DNA of 64,000 nucleotides, from the NCBI GenBank assembly GCA_014529385.2, contig CM043952.1, positions 59,933,619 through 59,997,618 of the forward strand, written 5' to 3'. Each line of letters begins with the position of its first letter. Position 1 is the first letter of the stretch. The translations under genes were made by a program, and so were the position numbers. This stretch comes from Adiantum capillus-veneris (lineage: Eukaryota > Streptophyta > Polypodiopsida > Polypodiales > Pteridaceae). The notes below the pieces were generated by a model, which saw nothing but the letters and a program-made list of their open reading frames with translations, was not told the DNA's origin and searched no databases. This document shows, piece by piece, positions 34,476 to 47,330 of the stretch.

Positions 34476-35920
34476 GTAAGCCCCTCAAGGGTTATGTATT
34501 TCATGTAGCATCTTTCATTTGATAAATGGTTTGCACAAATGAGTATTGGCTATTAGCATTATTTCTCCTTGACATGTATTGTAGACATATTAATTGAATG
34601 TGAAAATCATTAACTGTTGATAGTGACTATTTGTATATCAAATCTTATTATTTCCACTTAAAGTGGAAAAGATCCAGATGCCCACTTCATTAAGTCAAGT
34701 GAAGTGTTTGGATTGATGAAAGATTGTAGTGGATACTTACATCAATGGAAATTTTTAGAGCTCAAGAACTTCTTTCATATCATATGTTCCAGAAGAAGAG
34801 GATCAAAACCTAGTTCTTTTAAAGGGTTAAAACTACACATTGCTGGCAATGGTGCATGGCCCATCAAATGCATTAAAGATTTTGATTCTCAGCACTAAGA
34901 TCCCACTAAGATATGAAAAAACTGGTTTTTGAACCAAGTAGAATGGATGGCCAAAGCACCTACTTGCTCCAAATGATTGGTCAGGTTCACATCATATTTT
35001 GTTAACCTTTCTAAGGCCATAAGTTTTCTCTTGCTTGTAGATTGTAGCCATGTGAAGGCAACCATGCCATTACTTGTGAACAAATTTCCTTATGAAGGCT
35101 ATGAGTCTTCTCTTAGGTTATCCGATTAATTAAAATAATATAATAATAATAATAAATAAATCTAAATAGTAGATGGCTAAAGAACCTGTATCTAATGTTA
35201 ACACCTCTCATTATCATCCTCACTTGTATTAAACAAGATTCATACTATTTCCATTCTAGTGATTGACCATTCATTCCTATCTTCAATGATATGTCTGTAG
35301 GTATATGTAACCCTTTAACTTTCCAATTCTAGTGTAAAGAATCATTAAAAATGCCCCCAAGGTGAACTCAATATCTACTATTGAGTCTTTTATACATTTG
35401 TATCTCTATAGAGGCTAAGTGGCATTTCTATTCTTTTTAAGTATCTTTTGACATAAATTGATTTATCTTAAATTAGATAGAATCTTTTTTTGCTTCATAG
35501 CCAACTATATATTAACACAAAATTGACACATTTTGGATTTTTCTGTCTATGCTTTGGTGACGTTTGATAGTTGCAACTCTCTCCCACTTGTACCTCTCTC
35601 CACACGCACACACCGGTACATATATTTTCAGAAGCTCCTCCAAGTACGCATATCAAATACCAACATTATCTATGAGCTAGGAACCTAGCCGTCTCTCATG
35701 TCATGTCTTAAGCTTGCATTGAATGACATTTCTATTGAATGGAATTTCTATTAAGATGATTTGACATAAAGATACAACTAGTCACATGAGTCATGATGTT
35801 TTGGGATAGTGGAAACAGTTTCTAAGCACCTTGCCACTTTAACATACGCCAATTTGTTTTCAAGTAAGTAATAAATTTTTTGTCTTTTATGCCTTATCAA
35901 GTCCATTGGTCGTGTACTGC
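34476..35920. other. Unassigned AT-rich spacer
   Basis: No gene recognised on either strand. 35125-35160 is (AATAAT)-rich. Possible intron sequence of the reductase copy directly after 34475 cannot be confirmed. Confidence 0.4.
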
Positions 35921-35924
35921 ACAC

Positions 35925-36192
35925 AGATTTCCCAATTTAGGCAATGTGTATATGTTCATCCTGGTGTAGATTTGTTGATTTAAGCAACACCAATTAACTG
36001 TACAATTTTGTGGACTTAGGCAGTACAAGTGCAGATTCACCAATTTAGATAGCACACCAACAAATACTAGATTTACTAATTTAATCAATAATAGTGCAAC
36101 TTTATCAATTTTAGGCAGCACAACTACAGATTCATCGATTTAGGTAGCACATCTCATTGGTACCGTTTTGTAGATTTAGGCAACATTGACTA
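35925..36192. repeat. Minisatellite, about eight imperfect 30-42 bp units
   Basis: Each unit has AGATT(T/C)..(C/A)ATTTAGGCA.CAC followed by a variable AACTAC/ACTGTAC phrase. Spacing varies and no unit is identical to another, so the array is old. Confidence 0.75.
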
Positions 36193-36625
36193 CAAAATCA
36201 TGTTACAGTGGATGGCTATCACTTTTCCTAGTATGGTTTTGTTATCCGGATATACATAATGGAAGTGATTTTGGATTTGCAATTAGACTTGGATTTGGAT
36301 TTGGTTTATGATGATTTGTTGTTAACATTGTGTATGGAATTGAACTTGAAATTTATGAGAATGTATTATTGAACGATGAGTGTGACCAATGATATCCTGA
36401 TACATCAAGATATGAGACATGCTTCTTATTCTCATGGTATGGGACACTAGAATATGTAGTATATGGATGATGATAGGCATAAGCAAATTTGTATGTTTAG
36501 CTTCATGAGTTTTATTTTGTTACATAATATTTTTGACACATAATTTTACCCATTGTTTTTTAAAAATATAAACAGAAGATTCTTATCTTCGCAGTTGAGG
36601 ATAGCTGCTTTCCAACAAAGAGGTA
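36193..36625. other. Unassigned sequence before the 3' LTR
   Basis: AT-rich; includes TTGGATTTGGATTTGG repeats (36270-36310). No gene. A clear polypurine tract is not visible immediately before 36626 (ACAAAGAGGTA only). Confidence 0.35.
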
Positions 36626-37097
36626 TGTGATGGAAATGGAAAATCACTTATTCATTGCAGATGATACATGGAAAAAGCTAAGGGCTATGCAAAAGAATAT
36701 CATATTCATGGACACTTCATTATATAAGTGCTCTTTATGAGCTATGTCCATTTATGTCTAGCTGGATAGTTTGTATTCATTTTGAGCATTCAAAAAATCT
36801 ATAAATAAATACATGCAAGTGGAAAATGCTCATTCTTGCACGGGGGGAGATTGCACCTAGTGTTTGTGTTATTCTCCTCTCCTCTTTTCCCTCTCGCCAT
36901 GTCGGTGTAGCACTCCGCTCTAAGAGGTGCACCTTATACATTCTCTAATGCTCTCTCTCGCTCTCTTATTCTCTTTTGTCAACCTCGCTTGGATTTCGTC
37001 TGTCTATGGTCTTTCAGGTATACATATCTATTGTTTTGTAGTTTGTAGCATGGTATTTTGTGTATTTTGTCGGTCCCTTGTGCTTTTGTTTGTAGCA
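36626..37097 (+). repeat. 3' LTR of the composite LTR retrotransposon
   Basis: TGTGATGGAAATGG to TTTGTAGCA, homologous to 19596-20051, with an extra segment of about 30 bp near 36660-36690. The flank after it (CTTTC) resembles but does not equal the flank before the 5' LTR (CTTGT). The LINE continues directly on the other side. Confidence 0.75.
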
Positions 37098-39400
37098 CTT
37101 TCCACATTGAAAGACTTGTTCAATTGGTACAACAAAGGAATCCAACAAGACAGAAAAAATGAGGGAAGACAAAAGATAATGGTTAAGCACAAAAACGCTT
37201 CCAGACAAGTTAGGTTGGTAGTTTTTCCAAGTGTAAAGAATTTTCGTGAATTTTTCCAGAACCCAGTTCCACCTTTGATTGAAAGTGACATGAAAGCCCA
37301 TTGGAATTACTAGCAATCTAAACAACCCCATCCATTATTGGTTGACAACTAGCTTGGGTGACCAAAGCAACATTCTCCTTTTGAGACTTTGTATCTAGTC
37401 TTGGCATGATTAATAAAGATCTATTGGATAAGCAAAAGACATTCATGCATTCCCAAAAACATTCAATAGACGAAGTGTTATTTTTTTACCAGAGAGTTAG
37501 TATCAATTACAAATTGTTGCAAGCACAATTGTTTTGTAGAACCAAGTATGTTGATAGCTCTTAGTTTTCCTTGTTGCATACATCTTCTAACCAACCAACC
37601 CAAAGCATCAAAAGAAATGGTGACAAAGGGAAACCTTATCTTTTGGACATGTGCAGGGGGATGGGCTCAATCAGTTCTCCATTGATAGAAATTCTAGTTG
37701 AAGCATTATAAAACAGAATGTGTAAAATTTTTATGAATCGTCTTCCTAGACCCATGTCATGCAAACATTGCAAAATGAATTCCCATTCAATTCTATCATT
37801 TTATCAAAACCAATCCTGAAAAAAATGTATGCTTGATCTGATTTAAAGGCGTACTCCATTCCTTCCCAAAGGGCTATTAGAGCATCCAAAATAAACCCTC
37901 CTTTAATAATCCCTTTTTATCTTTTAAGATGAACTGATCCATTAAGGGTTTGAGCCTTTTAGCTAGGGAGAGAGACAAAATCTAGTATATAGAAGTCAAA
38001 CAAGTTATAGGTCTCCACTTAGACAATTATTCCATCGAGCCTCTCTTATGAATCAATTTGATACCACCGTATTAATGTTGGTCAAAAAAGTCCCCTGAGC
38101 CAGGGCTTTATGCTAGACTAGTAGAATATGTGGAGTCAAAAAATATTGGTATAATATGAAAAACTCATTTGGCACTCTATCTAGTCTAGGTGTTTTGCCA
38201 CTCTTCAAACAAACAATGTTTTCTATAATCTCCCCTTCAGTTAGGGATTGATCCAACAAGTTGGTCACTGTTATAAGAACTATTCTTTATCATGGTCTGG
38301 CAAAGGAGATATTTACCCTAGACTTGGTGATATCCCCATTTCTTTGGGGGAGAGTAGGGAAAATATTGGAGTAAACAAATTTGGCCATTTCAAGATCTTG
38401 TTTATGTGACTTGGTATAAAGGCCATCCTTGGATTTAAGCTCGAGTAGGGTCACTATATAGAAAACCTATATATCATGTGCATTCAAGGACGATTTATAA
38501 AACCCCTTAGTTGTGAATTTTTTACTGATAAGTGGGACCCTTTTCCAGTTCAATCTGTAGAATTTTTTGAAGAGCATTTTTTCAACAGCCTTCTTTATGT
38601 GAAAATGTGAGAGAATATAGAATAAAATAATCCCTAATGTTGAACCCACATGATATACATTTTTTTTATTGTAGTAGACCCCCTAAGGCTTTAAGAAGGT
38701 GATGAAATCCTTGCACCTTGTTTTCTTCAACAATGAGAACATATGGAGTTAGTAGGCTTATCTATTTTGCTTGCTCAAAAATCTCTTGTTCAAGCTAGGG
38801 TCCCTTGTGGATCAAGGAGCTCTTTGCTTCTCAGCTCTTCTTTGAGGTTCAAAAGCTCAAAGGGAAGATGACCACTAACTAAAGACTTATTCTCTATCTT
38901 AGAGATCTTGTTGTTTGTCATCATTCTTCTATTATGTCTTCTCTCCTTGGCAAGGTTTTCTAAACTTGGTCAAATCCTTGTGAATATTTATAATAGTTGC
39001 ATCCCAAGCTTTGAAGGGCTTTTGATTGAAAGTGAGAGATTCTTGGAAGATGCATTTGACTTTACTTTCAGTTGAATCAAGTTTAAACAATGCACTCTCC
39101 AAGTGAGGCCAACCAGCTTTAAAATTATGCTCACCTTTATTCATTTCAATGATCAAAGGGTTGTAATCCGGTCATCAGCAGGAGAAGAATTAGATTTTCC
39201 ACTTACCAACCAATGGTCCTGCATAAGATCACAAGATATGTAAATTATATATAGCCTTATAGCTCTATAGAAATTGCCTTGTTGTTTGTGGTCCAATTGA
39301 AACGAGAGTCTTCAAACAAGCCCACTGGAGTATGCTTGTCATACATCCCTTCCCAACACTCTTTTTCTCTTTCTTGTATGAATTTCCATAAATCATTTCA
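37098..39400 (-). pseudogene. LINE ORF2 5' part: endonuclease end and reverse transcriptase
   Basis: Minus-strand order from high to low coordinates. First is an EEP-type end (DYNPLIIEMNKGE, near 39160, where SDH-PL is usual). Then LTEGEIIENIVCLKSGKTPR (near 38240), WEFILQCLHDMGLGRRFIKI (near 37780), ISINGELIEPIPLHMSKR (near 37690) and PLSPFLFML (near 37640). Last is RWNWVLEKFTKILYTWKNY with HYLLSSLIFSVLLDSFVVPI (37290-37110), ending at the LTR border. The FLWDG motif that should come next is found at 19590. I cannot see a clean (F/Y)ADD. Many stops; dead. The upstream limit is approximate. Confidence 0.8.
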
Positions 39401-39454
39401 TTTTTCCTTAATGCATGTAACCTTATTAAAGTTTAATGCAATTAACAAAGTAGA

Positions 39455-39720
39455 AGACAAATGGCTAAGCTCTATCTAGATAGTAGCTCTTTCAAAAATA
39501 GAGCTAGAATATGCCTATCGTAAAGTATTCCATCTATCCTTAATGTATGTAGCCATATTAAAGTCTCATGCAGCTCACAAAGGAGAAGAAAAATGGCTAA
39601 GCTTTATCTAGACAGTATCTCTTTTAGAGTTAGAAACATATAATCGAATGGCTAAGCTCGATCTAGATAGCGTCTCGTTGAGAAATAGAGCTAGAATCAT
39701 ATAACCAAACAACTATATAA
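39455..39720. repeat. Three degenerate copies of an AATGGCTAAGCTCTATCTAGATAG unit
   Basis: Copies start near 39460, 39593 and 39648. Each has GGCTAAGCT(C/T)(T/G)ATCTAGA(T/C)AG followed by (A/G)TCT(C/T)(T/G)TT..AGAGCTAGAA. No coding content. Confidence 0.65.
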
Positions 39721-40239
39721 TTGAAGGATTACTTTTGGGAAATAGCAAACCACTTGCCCCTTTGACTATGCTAGATATTAGTGATGAAGTGTTCATGTAT
39801 GACTGCTACACCCGGTACAACTCCTTCTTTTCCTAATCCATGGGTAGATGGAAACCAATTGTATTGAGTATTAATTCTTTAGAGGTTTAACATAAGAGAA
39901 TCTCCAACAACCTTAACTTCCTCCACACCCATGACGGTCACATTTCAATTATGTATCATATCACGTGAGTGGGGTGGTCACATTTCAAATATGTATCGTA
40001 TCACATAAGTTAACTAGAAAGATTAATAAAAGTCACAAATGAATACTTTTATGTATACATTAAGGGGGGTGGGGTTTTTTTTAATAGGCCCACAATGTAG
40101 CTATAACATTATATTGGAGTATTATTAATAAGTTCTTGAAGCACGTGGTATAGGAAGCTTGAGATGAGTGACAACTTTGGGCTACAAACACACAAATTCA
40201 AAGTGAATTTGGATATCACACATACTTTTCTTAATGAAA
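39721..40239. other. Unassigned spacer
   Basis: No gene recognised. ACATTTCAA(T/A)TATGTATC(A/G)TATCAC(G/A) occurs twice (39940-40010). Confidence 0.4.
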
Positions 40240-40581
40240 ATAGTTCTCGGTGGGATCTTCTTCCTTTCTTGTTGGCAACCGTCCAAACGATTTGTAAATC
40301 AAGTGTATGCCCTAGCCAACAGATTCTTATGGGAAGGAAGATGATACTAACAAGGTTCCTTAAGTAACTTGGAGTACCTACACCCTCTCTAAGGAAGTGG
40401 GAGGGTTGGCATTTTCGATATTGAGCATTTGTCAAAAAATAAAATGAATATGCAAAATATAAAGACTCTTATAGGGAGAACAAGATGAGACTAACAAGGT
40501 TCCTTAAGTTACTTGGAGTACCTCTACCCTCTCTAAGGGAACATGGAGGTTGGGCATTTTGGATATTAAGCACTTGTCAAC
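40240..40581 (+). pseudogene. Plus-strand LINE fragment (FLWEG/zf-RVT start) with internal duplication
   Basis: The plus strand reads ALANRFLWEGR near 40310, then after frameshifts VTWSTYTLSKEVGGLAFSIL, the post-RT signature of plant LINEs. A segment of about 95 bp (AACAAGGTTCCTTAAGT.ACTTGGAGTACCT..ACCCTCTCTAAGG) occurs at 40349-40436 and again at 40494-40580. CACTA-I copy 2 inserted at its end (AAC duplicated). Confidence 0.6.
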
Positions 40582-40799
40582 CACTACAAGAGGCTATTCA
40601 TATTAGCGACGCTCACACAGCGACGTTCAAAAAAAAAATTCCAACGTCGCTATGAGCGTCGCAAATCTACTTGATTTACAAGTAAATTTGCGACGCTCAT
40701 AGCGACGCCGACTGGGCTAAAAAAATAACAGAGAGCGCCCAAAAACTCAGATCTCAGATATGAGTTTTTCGGCGCCCTCAAGCAAGGAGCAGGTAACGC

Positions 40800-40805
40800 T
40801 CTCCC

Positions 40806-40836
<31 letters not shown>

Positions 40837-40963
40837 TTCTTCTCCACACACACACACACACACACACACGAGGAGAGGAAGGAGAGCCAGGTATGCTCCT
40901 TCCCTCTCCTCACTCTCATGTTCCCTTCCCCTCTTTCTCTCTCCCTCTCTCTCTCTCTCTCTC

Positions 40964-40998
<35 letters not shown>

Positions 40999-41005
40999 TA
41001 GTGTT

Positions 41006-41057
<52 letters not shown>

Positions 41058-41290
41058 TACAAACATAAACAAAAACGCACACACACATACATAAACAAAG
41101 AATGCACACACACATTGAGAGAGGAAAAGAGAGAGAGAGAGCATGCATAAACAAAAAACGCACACATTGAGAGAGGAAAAGACAGAGAGAACATACATAA
41201 ACAAAAAACGCACACATTGAGAGAGGAAAAGAGAGAGAAAACATGCATAAACAAAAAAAAGCACACACATTGAGAGAGAAAGAGAGAGAA
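40800..41290. repeat. Microsatellite block and minisatellite in CACTA-I copy 2
   Basis: Same order as in copy 1 (CT, CA, CT, CA, GA, then about five 43-50 bp units) with different repeat numbers. A SINE-like segment follows at 41290-41445 on the minus strand. Confidence 0.85.
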
Positions 41291-41679
41291 ACTAATTTAA
41301 CGTCGTAGGAAACTAATTAAAATTAAAAGACCTAAAGATCTAGCCGACGAGGAGTTGAACTCAAGACCTATTATTCAAGAGGGAAATGGCATAACCAATC
41401 TATCATACTTGGCATGGGTGATAGAAAGGTTATACCATTTATCTCTTTTTATTGGCACACACATCCACACACACGCACACACACAAGAAGAAGAGAGTTA
41501 TAACGTCGTAGGAAACTATCCTAAAGACGTTAAAGATTAGGTTAGATGTAGACTTACGTTAAATTAGATTTAGGTTTATTTAAGTTAAATTAAATTAGAT
41601 TTAGGTTTATTTTTAATTAGATTTACGTTTATTTACGCTAGATTTAGATTTACGTTATATTAGATTAGATTTAGGTCTC

Positions 41680-42037
41680 CATAGACTGCGATGCCTGCAT
41701 GAAGCGGGTGAAGAAAGCCCTCAATGGAATATAGGGTATTGCTGCCTTCACTCATGGTGGGCTCCGTCGATCCAAAAGTACTGGTGAAATGTCTTCAGAA
41801 GATAGGGAAGAAGATGGATCTTCAGGGCGGCAAGAGTCACTACATCCCCGACACAATGACCATCTAGACAACCTCTAGTCATTCAACAGCAACTTCAAAG
41901 TTAGTAACAAGAGCAAGAACGGTCTAAAGGGCCAATTGCTGTCGTCAGATGTGGATGGAGATGAGGCAGCGTCACCGCCGGAAGTTAACTCTCACATCTT
42001 TAGTGATGAGAATGCCAACTCTTGCCGAGTTATATGA
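41680..42037 (+). pseudogene. Captured HIPP/HMA gene fragment in CACTA-I copy 2
   Basis: Same piece as 2325-2680, with CDACMKRVKKALNGI and a TAG. A 2-bp insertion (CCCGACACAATG against CCCGACAATG) adds a frameshift absent from copy 1. Its presence in both copies shows that capture came before the two copies separated. Confidence 0.7.
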
Positions 42038-42729
42038 AAAATTATGTGTTAAATCAGTTTTAAGGTTCTTATAATCCCTGTTAGTTTAGTTCTTTGTTTT
42101 TAATATAACATAATTTACATTAGATTTAGATTTATGTTATATTAGATTAGACTTATGTTTATTTAGGTTTATTTAGGTTTACCCACACACACACACACAA
42201 GAAGAAGAGAGTTTTAACGTCGTAGGAAACTATCCCAAAAGACGTTAAAGATTAGGTTAGATGTAGACTTACGTTAAATTAGATTTAGGTTTATTTTTAG
42301 TTAGATTTACGTTTATTTAGATTTACGCTTATTTACGTTAGATCGAGTCCACGCAAGAATTACTTACGGTTTAGGGTTTAGGTTTTAGAGTTAGACGAAC
42401 AGTGAAAAGATCTACTGTGAAAAGATGTTAAGATGCTGTGAAGTGCTACAGCTAGAGAAGAGGCAAAGGGGTTTTGTCCACTACATGCAGTATCATGTAG
42501 ACGTGGGTCTGTAGATTTCTTGTACCCACAAATATAGGTATTGACCAATAAAGATGAGATTATAACCCGGTGGTTCTGATCTCCGTGCACCTCTAGACCG
42601 AGGTGTGCGGGGATTGGACATGACTAGAGAATGTGAGGTAAAGAGAGAGAGAGAGAGAGAGAGATAAGACGAAGAATGCCAATAGAATATTAAATTTGTT
42701 GTCCAGGTTATAAGATTTTTATCCTCATT

Positions 42730-45612
42730 ATGAGTAGTGACGAGGATGTGGGACCGTCCAACCGAAACACCTATCTCTCAACGAGGGTCTTATGTCCTTG
42801 TAATCAATGCAAGCATGTTATGCGACGGACAAGACGTGTTTCTTTGCAGCACGTTCGCGAATTTGGCGAGTTCGATCCATCTATTATAGATCGAGTTGTT
42901 GCCAATTATAACTCGTCGGACTCTAACGCTGGCCAACAAGCAGCAATCTTGCAACCCAATAGACGTGTTCGCAGGCGCTTTGGTCAAGCAGCATATGTGA
43001 GGCCACAAGATGTAGCCTCTGACAGCTCGGGGGATGATCATGCAGAGCACATTCCCAACGAGGCAATGTTTGAGCCCGAGATTGATGAAATGATCGAGAC
43101 GATCATGGATTCAGAAAGGCTTATCTATGATGATATGAAAAGTGAAGCCGATACGCCATTGTATAATGGAGCACGTATGTCTAGATTGAAAGCACTCCTG
43201 GTTCTTCTCAACATGCAGGCAAAGTTTGGATGGAGTGACACTAACGTCACAGCGCTTTTCAGGTGATCTATTACAATTAGTTTACTTTAATAAAACTCTA
43301 AATGTATAATGATCTGATAGATTTTTACACGACTGTATCGTATTTTTATGTTGTATAGATTGCTTAAAGAGCACATACTACCAGCTGACAATGTGATGCC
43401 AGATTCCCGAGATGAAGCAAGAAAGATTTTGCGAAACTTGGGGATGGATTACAATTCTATCCACGCTTGTCCTAATGACTGCATTCTTTTCAGAGGGGAA
43501 TACATAGACATGGAGAAGTGTCCGAAATGTGATTCCGAAAGATATCGAGTAGATCTCCACGGGACAAAAATTCCACAAAAGGTTTTGCAACATTTTCCTC
43601 TGCTTCCTCGCATCAAGCATTTCTTCGAATGTAAGTCCATGGCCGCCCTAGCATCATTGCATGGGGAGAATAAATCTTCGGATGGTGTGCTACGAATTCC
43701 TGCAGATTGCGCAGCCTGGAAACATATAGATGGAACATGGTCGGATTTTGCCAGGGAAGCTTGAAATTTGCACTTAGGCCTGGCTATGGATGGCGTAAAT
43801 CCATTTGGTCAAAGATCAACATCTTATAGTGTATGGCCCGTTGTCATCGTCAACTACAACATTCCCCCGTGGTTGACTACGAAGAAGGGGCACCTATGGC
43901 TAAGCTTGATTGTGCCAGGGCGATATAAAGTGGAGAATATGGATGTGTATCTTCGTCCACTATTGGAAGAGCTACAACAATTGTGGATTGGCATAGAGGT
44001 GGTGGATATGAGCCGACACACAGGACGACGGAATGCTTTGATCAGAGGCATTCTAATGTGGACCATGCATGACTATCCCGGGCTAACAGAATGCTCAGGT
44101 GATCTATTGACACTCCTCACTTAGACACTGTAAATCTTGTTTTTTCCCATAGTTGATCTATTATCATGTGTATACATGCAGGGCTTCAAACAAGCGGATA
44201 CAGAGGATGTGTCACATGTGGACCTAGACTGAATGCACGTAGGGCGCCCTCACTGAAGAAGCAAATCTACGAAGGTCATCAAGCGTATCTTCCAGAGAAT
44301 CATGTGTTACGCGACGGCTTTTTGGGAAGAGAGCCACCAAGGATGTCTACACAAGCATGGTTAGAGCAGAAGGAGATGTGCGATGACGGATTGCCTCCAG
44401 GGATGAAGAGACTATCTCTATGGTACGAGTTACCATACTGGCCCCGACTCATGATCAATCACTTGCTCGATCCAATGCACATATTCAAGAATGTGGGTAA
44501 TCTACTATGGGACCATCTGACCGGCAAGAAAGATACTTTGGGAGCCAGAGTTGACCTTAGAAATGTGGATCGTATGGAGCAATATTGGCCGCAAACAGCG
44601 TCTGATGGATCGATAAAACTCCCTAAAGCACCATGGATTTTCACAGGAGCCCAAGAACGCAAAGTAAAAGAGACCATTTGATCTTTGCGGACCCCCACTG
44701 GCGTAATGCACTCGCTCCGAACGTGTTTTACTAAAGAAGGAAAGCTTACCAGTTTGAAGTCACACGATTGGCATAAAATATGTCAGGTACGTTCATAGTG
44801 GACTTTAATATCATTGCATAAAATGTGGACTTTAATATCATTGCTGCACATACTTTACAGTTTATTTTACCGGTTGCCATTGAGGGATGTTTGTCTCTCG
44901 ACATCCGTAACACAATCTACAAACTTGCAAAGCTGGTGCAATGGATCTCACAAAAGGAGATCAACGTAGACTCCATACTTCATGATGAGTTTTCCGTTCC
45001 AACACGGGATCAGCGCTTCAATGAAGACCTGATGAAGATTCGAATGCGCGAATACTGCAAACACAAGCGTTCCGAAGTGCAAAAGGCAATCAAGCATGGG
45101 TGGAACAGGCCAGATTGGCTGGCCAAAGAAGATTGGAAGAATGCAAAGAAAGCAGCGCGCGAGAATCCCGACAAGTGGAAGCAACAAAAGGATGCAGCCA
45201 GAGCGCGAGTAGAGGGAGGGAGCTCGCACCACTTGGGGAGAGGTGGATGGGCATCATTTGAGGCCGATTTTGTAAGTGTTTTCGCATTGCTCTTTATGTT
45301 CGATAGTTTAGGGTTTATGAGTTTTTTAATTCTAACATAATGAAATCTTTGTATGTTTTGACAGTGGTCGATGACAGGACGTGATCCCACACCGTACGAG
45401 CGCGAGTACGCAGGCAGGAAGGGCTTAAACGCCCTGATGGACATTCTCAGTTCTCGCGGCGGCATGGTTAGTATTAGGGTTTACTCTTTTCTATTTTTTG
45501 TATTGTTTTATAAATGTCGTTATATGTTTATACTTACTGAAAGCTGTCTTATTGTCTTTTTTTGTCGAATCCGACAGATACGCCGCTTGGACGCGATGAG
45601 ACTTCTGACTAG
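42730..45612 (+). pseudogene. Deleted transposase gene fused in frame to the second gene, CACTA-I copy 2
   Basis: Exons equivalent to copy 1: 42730-43262, 43359-44098, 44182-44786. A fused exon 44861-45271 follows, then 45365-45466 and a last segment to 45612. Exon 4 runs from the DUF4218 start (FILPVAIEGCLSLDIR, KLVQWISQKEINVDSI) straight into the second gene's LHDEFSVPTRDQRFNEDLMK at 44974-44978. TGA at 43762-43764 and 44679-44681 replace CGA codons that copy 1 keeps (4414-4416, 5331-5333), while the CGA at 44445 is intact where copy 1 has TGA. The last splice acceptor (TGCAG in copy 1) is TGTCG here (about 45563-45567), so the last intron would be retained. Confidence 0.85.
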
Positions 45613-46240
45613 ACGACGTCAGTTTAGCCGTAGCTAGATAGCATTAGTTTAGGGTTTCTCATAGCTTATGTATCATGAGACGGATTTTATACGTCTTTTT
45701 GAACCATGTATATTATTACATTTGTCACCGCAGTTCATTTTGCCAATCAATTCTTTATGCCTATGATGTTGTACAATTGTCATTATTACATTTGTCAATC
45801 AATTCATTTTGCCTATGATGTGTACAATTGTCAATTTTACGCTTGTCAATTTTGCAAACAATGCGTCTTGTGGGTGACTATTTTGGGTCTATTATCTACC
45901 CTTGCACTTTTTTTTTAAAGTGAATCAAGTACAATATGGTTGATAGGTGGCAGGGCATTCAATGCCCTCTCACCAAAAACAAATTTCTCTCGGGCGTCGC
46001 TATAACCGTCGCTATTTATGGCTCTGTAGCGTCGCTATGAGCATCGCTATAGACTTCTGTGTAAACGTCGCTATAACCGTCGCTATGACCGTCGCTATAT
46101 AGAGACGCTCGTAGCAACGCATATAGCGACGTCTATAGCGACGCTCTCGTAGCGACGGTTTTAGCGACGCCGGGGGTTATAAAAACCCAGTGTATTTCCG
46201 TCGCTAACAGCGTCACAAGAGCACACAACCTCTTTTAGTG
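45613..46240 (+). repeat. CACTA-I copy 2 3' region and right subterminal array
   Basis: The 60-bp duplication seen in copy 1 is followed by six direct CGTCGCTAT motifs and one CATCGCTAT variant (about 45995-46100), four reverse AGCGACG motifs and the TIR. The array is shorter than in copy 1. Confidence 0.8.
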
Positions 46241-46243
46241 AAC

Positions 46244-47330
46244 AAATCTTGCACCCAAATGAATATGCAGATTATTTGACAGTATAGGTCAGTTGACAGT
46301 ATGGACTATTGGACAATACTAATTAATTAAAAAACATATCTCCTAGACTTTCTTTATAGGATCACCAAGCCTAGAAGTGGCCCTAAGATCAAGTCAGTTT
46401 GAGGATTCCTTAAAAATAGCTGGCATGATCAAGAGCCTGTATACAGAGACAATTTCTTTTAATGGTATCAAAGCTTAGGAATAGGGGGAGAAGAAAGGGA
46501 GTCAAGGATTCATTGCAGGCTTGGGAGGGCATGAGAAAGAGGGATTCCACGCACACAAGGGGCAAGCAGACCAGTGTGGTTTGTGACACCAATAAATCCA
46601 AACTCTATGTGTTACCTTGTAGAAGATTTTTCTCTTCTTTAGTGTGCCCTGAAGTTCTATTTGTCATGAGAGGTGTTCCTCTTCTTCTCTCTTATGCTAC
46701 CTGCACAGATGCCAACATCATAATCTCTTTCCTTCAAACTATATGGCCTTAGGGGGCCCAAATAAAAACCCTTAAAAAAATTTGGGCATCCCCATTACAG
46801 TTTCTTCCCGGAGAAGGGTAGCAGAATTATTGTAACTACGAAAGACTGTGCAAATTCCCAAGGGGATTAGTAAAGGGACATCCCGTTCTCCTCCTCGGCA
46901 AGAGAATTTTGGACGATTTATAGAAATATTTCTTGCCATTTTATATGTTGACAATAAGGCCTTCTTGTACAATATTGGATCAAAAATATGGAAGAAGTAA
47001 GCCATATTCAATTGAAGCTTAAATTTTTGCAACAAATTTGGCACGATGTCATCCCCCCAAGGATTATCAACAAATCACTACTTGAACTTGTGCCTCTTGG
47101 GGGTACATAGATGGTATGGAGGATGCAGGGGCTTCAAAGTGGGATGAGTTGCACCATGGCCATGAACTGTAATAGTATATTATGCGGATAAAAAGGGGCT
47201 ACGAGCATGACAACGACCATCATATAACAAACTTCCTTTGCACAATGATCATCACCATAAGCACAAAGAGTCCTTTCATGATTTGGAAACACCAAAGAAT
47301 GCTACAAGACCTTGTGGTCCTTTGTCAGTA
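46244..47330. other. Degenerate region with a primer-site-like sequence
   Basis: TGGTATCAAAGC at 46463-46474 resembles an initiator-Met-tRNA primer site, but no LTR end (CA) lies directly before it. No gag is clearly readable downstream. Otherwise nothing recognised. Confidence 0.35.

Larger units (their letters stand above)
40582..46240 (+). mobile_element. CACTA-I copy 2, internally deleted, 5659 bp
   Basis: It begins CACTACAAGAGG and ends CCTCTTTTAGTG (one mismatch in the right TIR), flanked by AAC (40579-40581 and 46241-46243). It matches copy 1 closely throughout except for a 2436-bp deletion (equivalent of 5631-8066) and small indels in simple repeats. Both genes are damaged. It could move only if a complete transposase acts on its ends. 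Confidence 0.95.

Noticed and set aside
36626-37097. Solo LTR
   Set aside because: Flanking 5-mers AGGTA and CTTTC do not match, while pairing it with 19596-20051 explains the split LINE.
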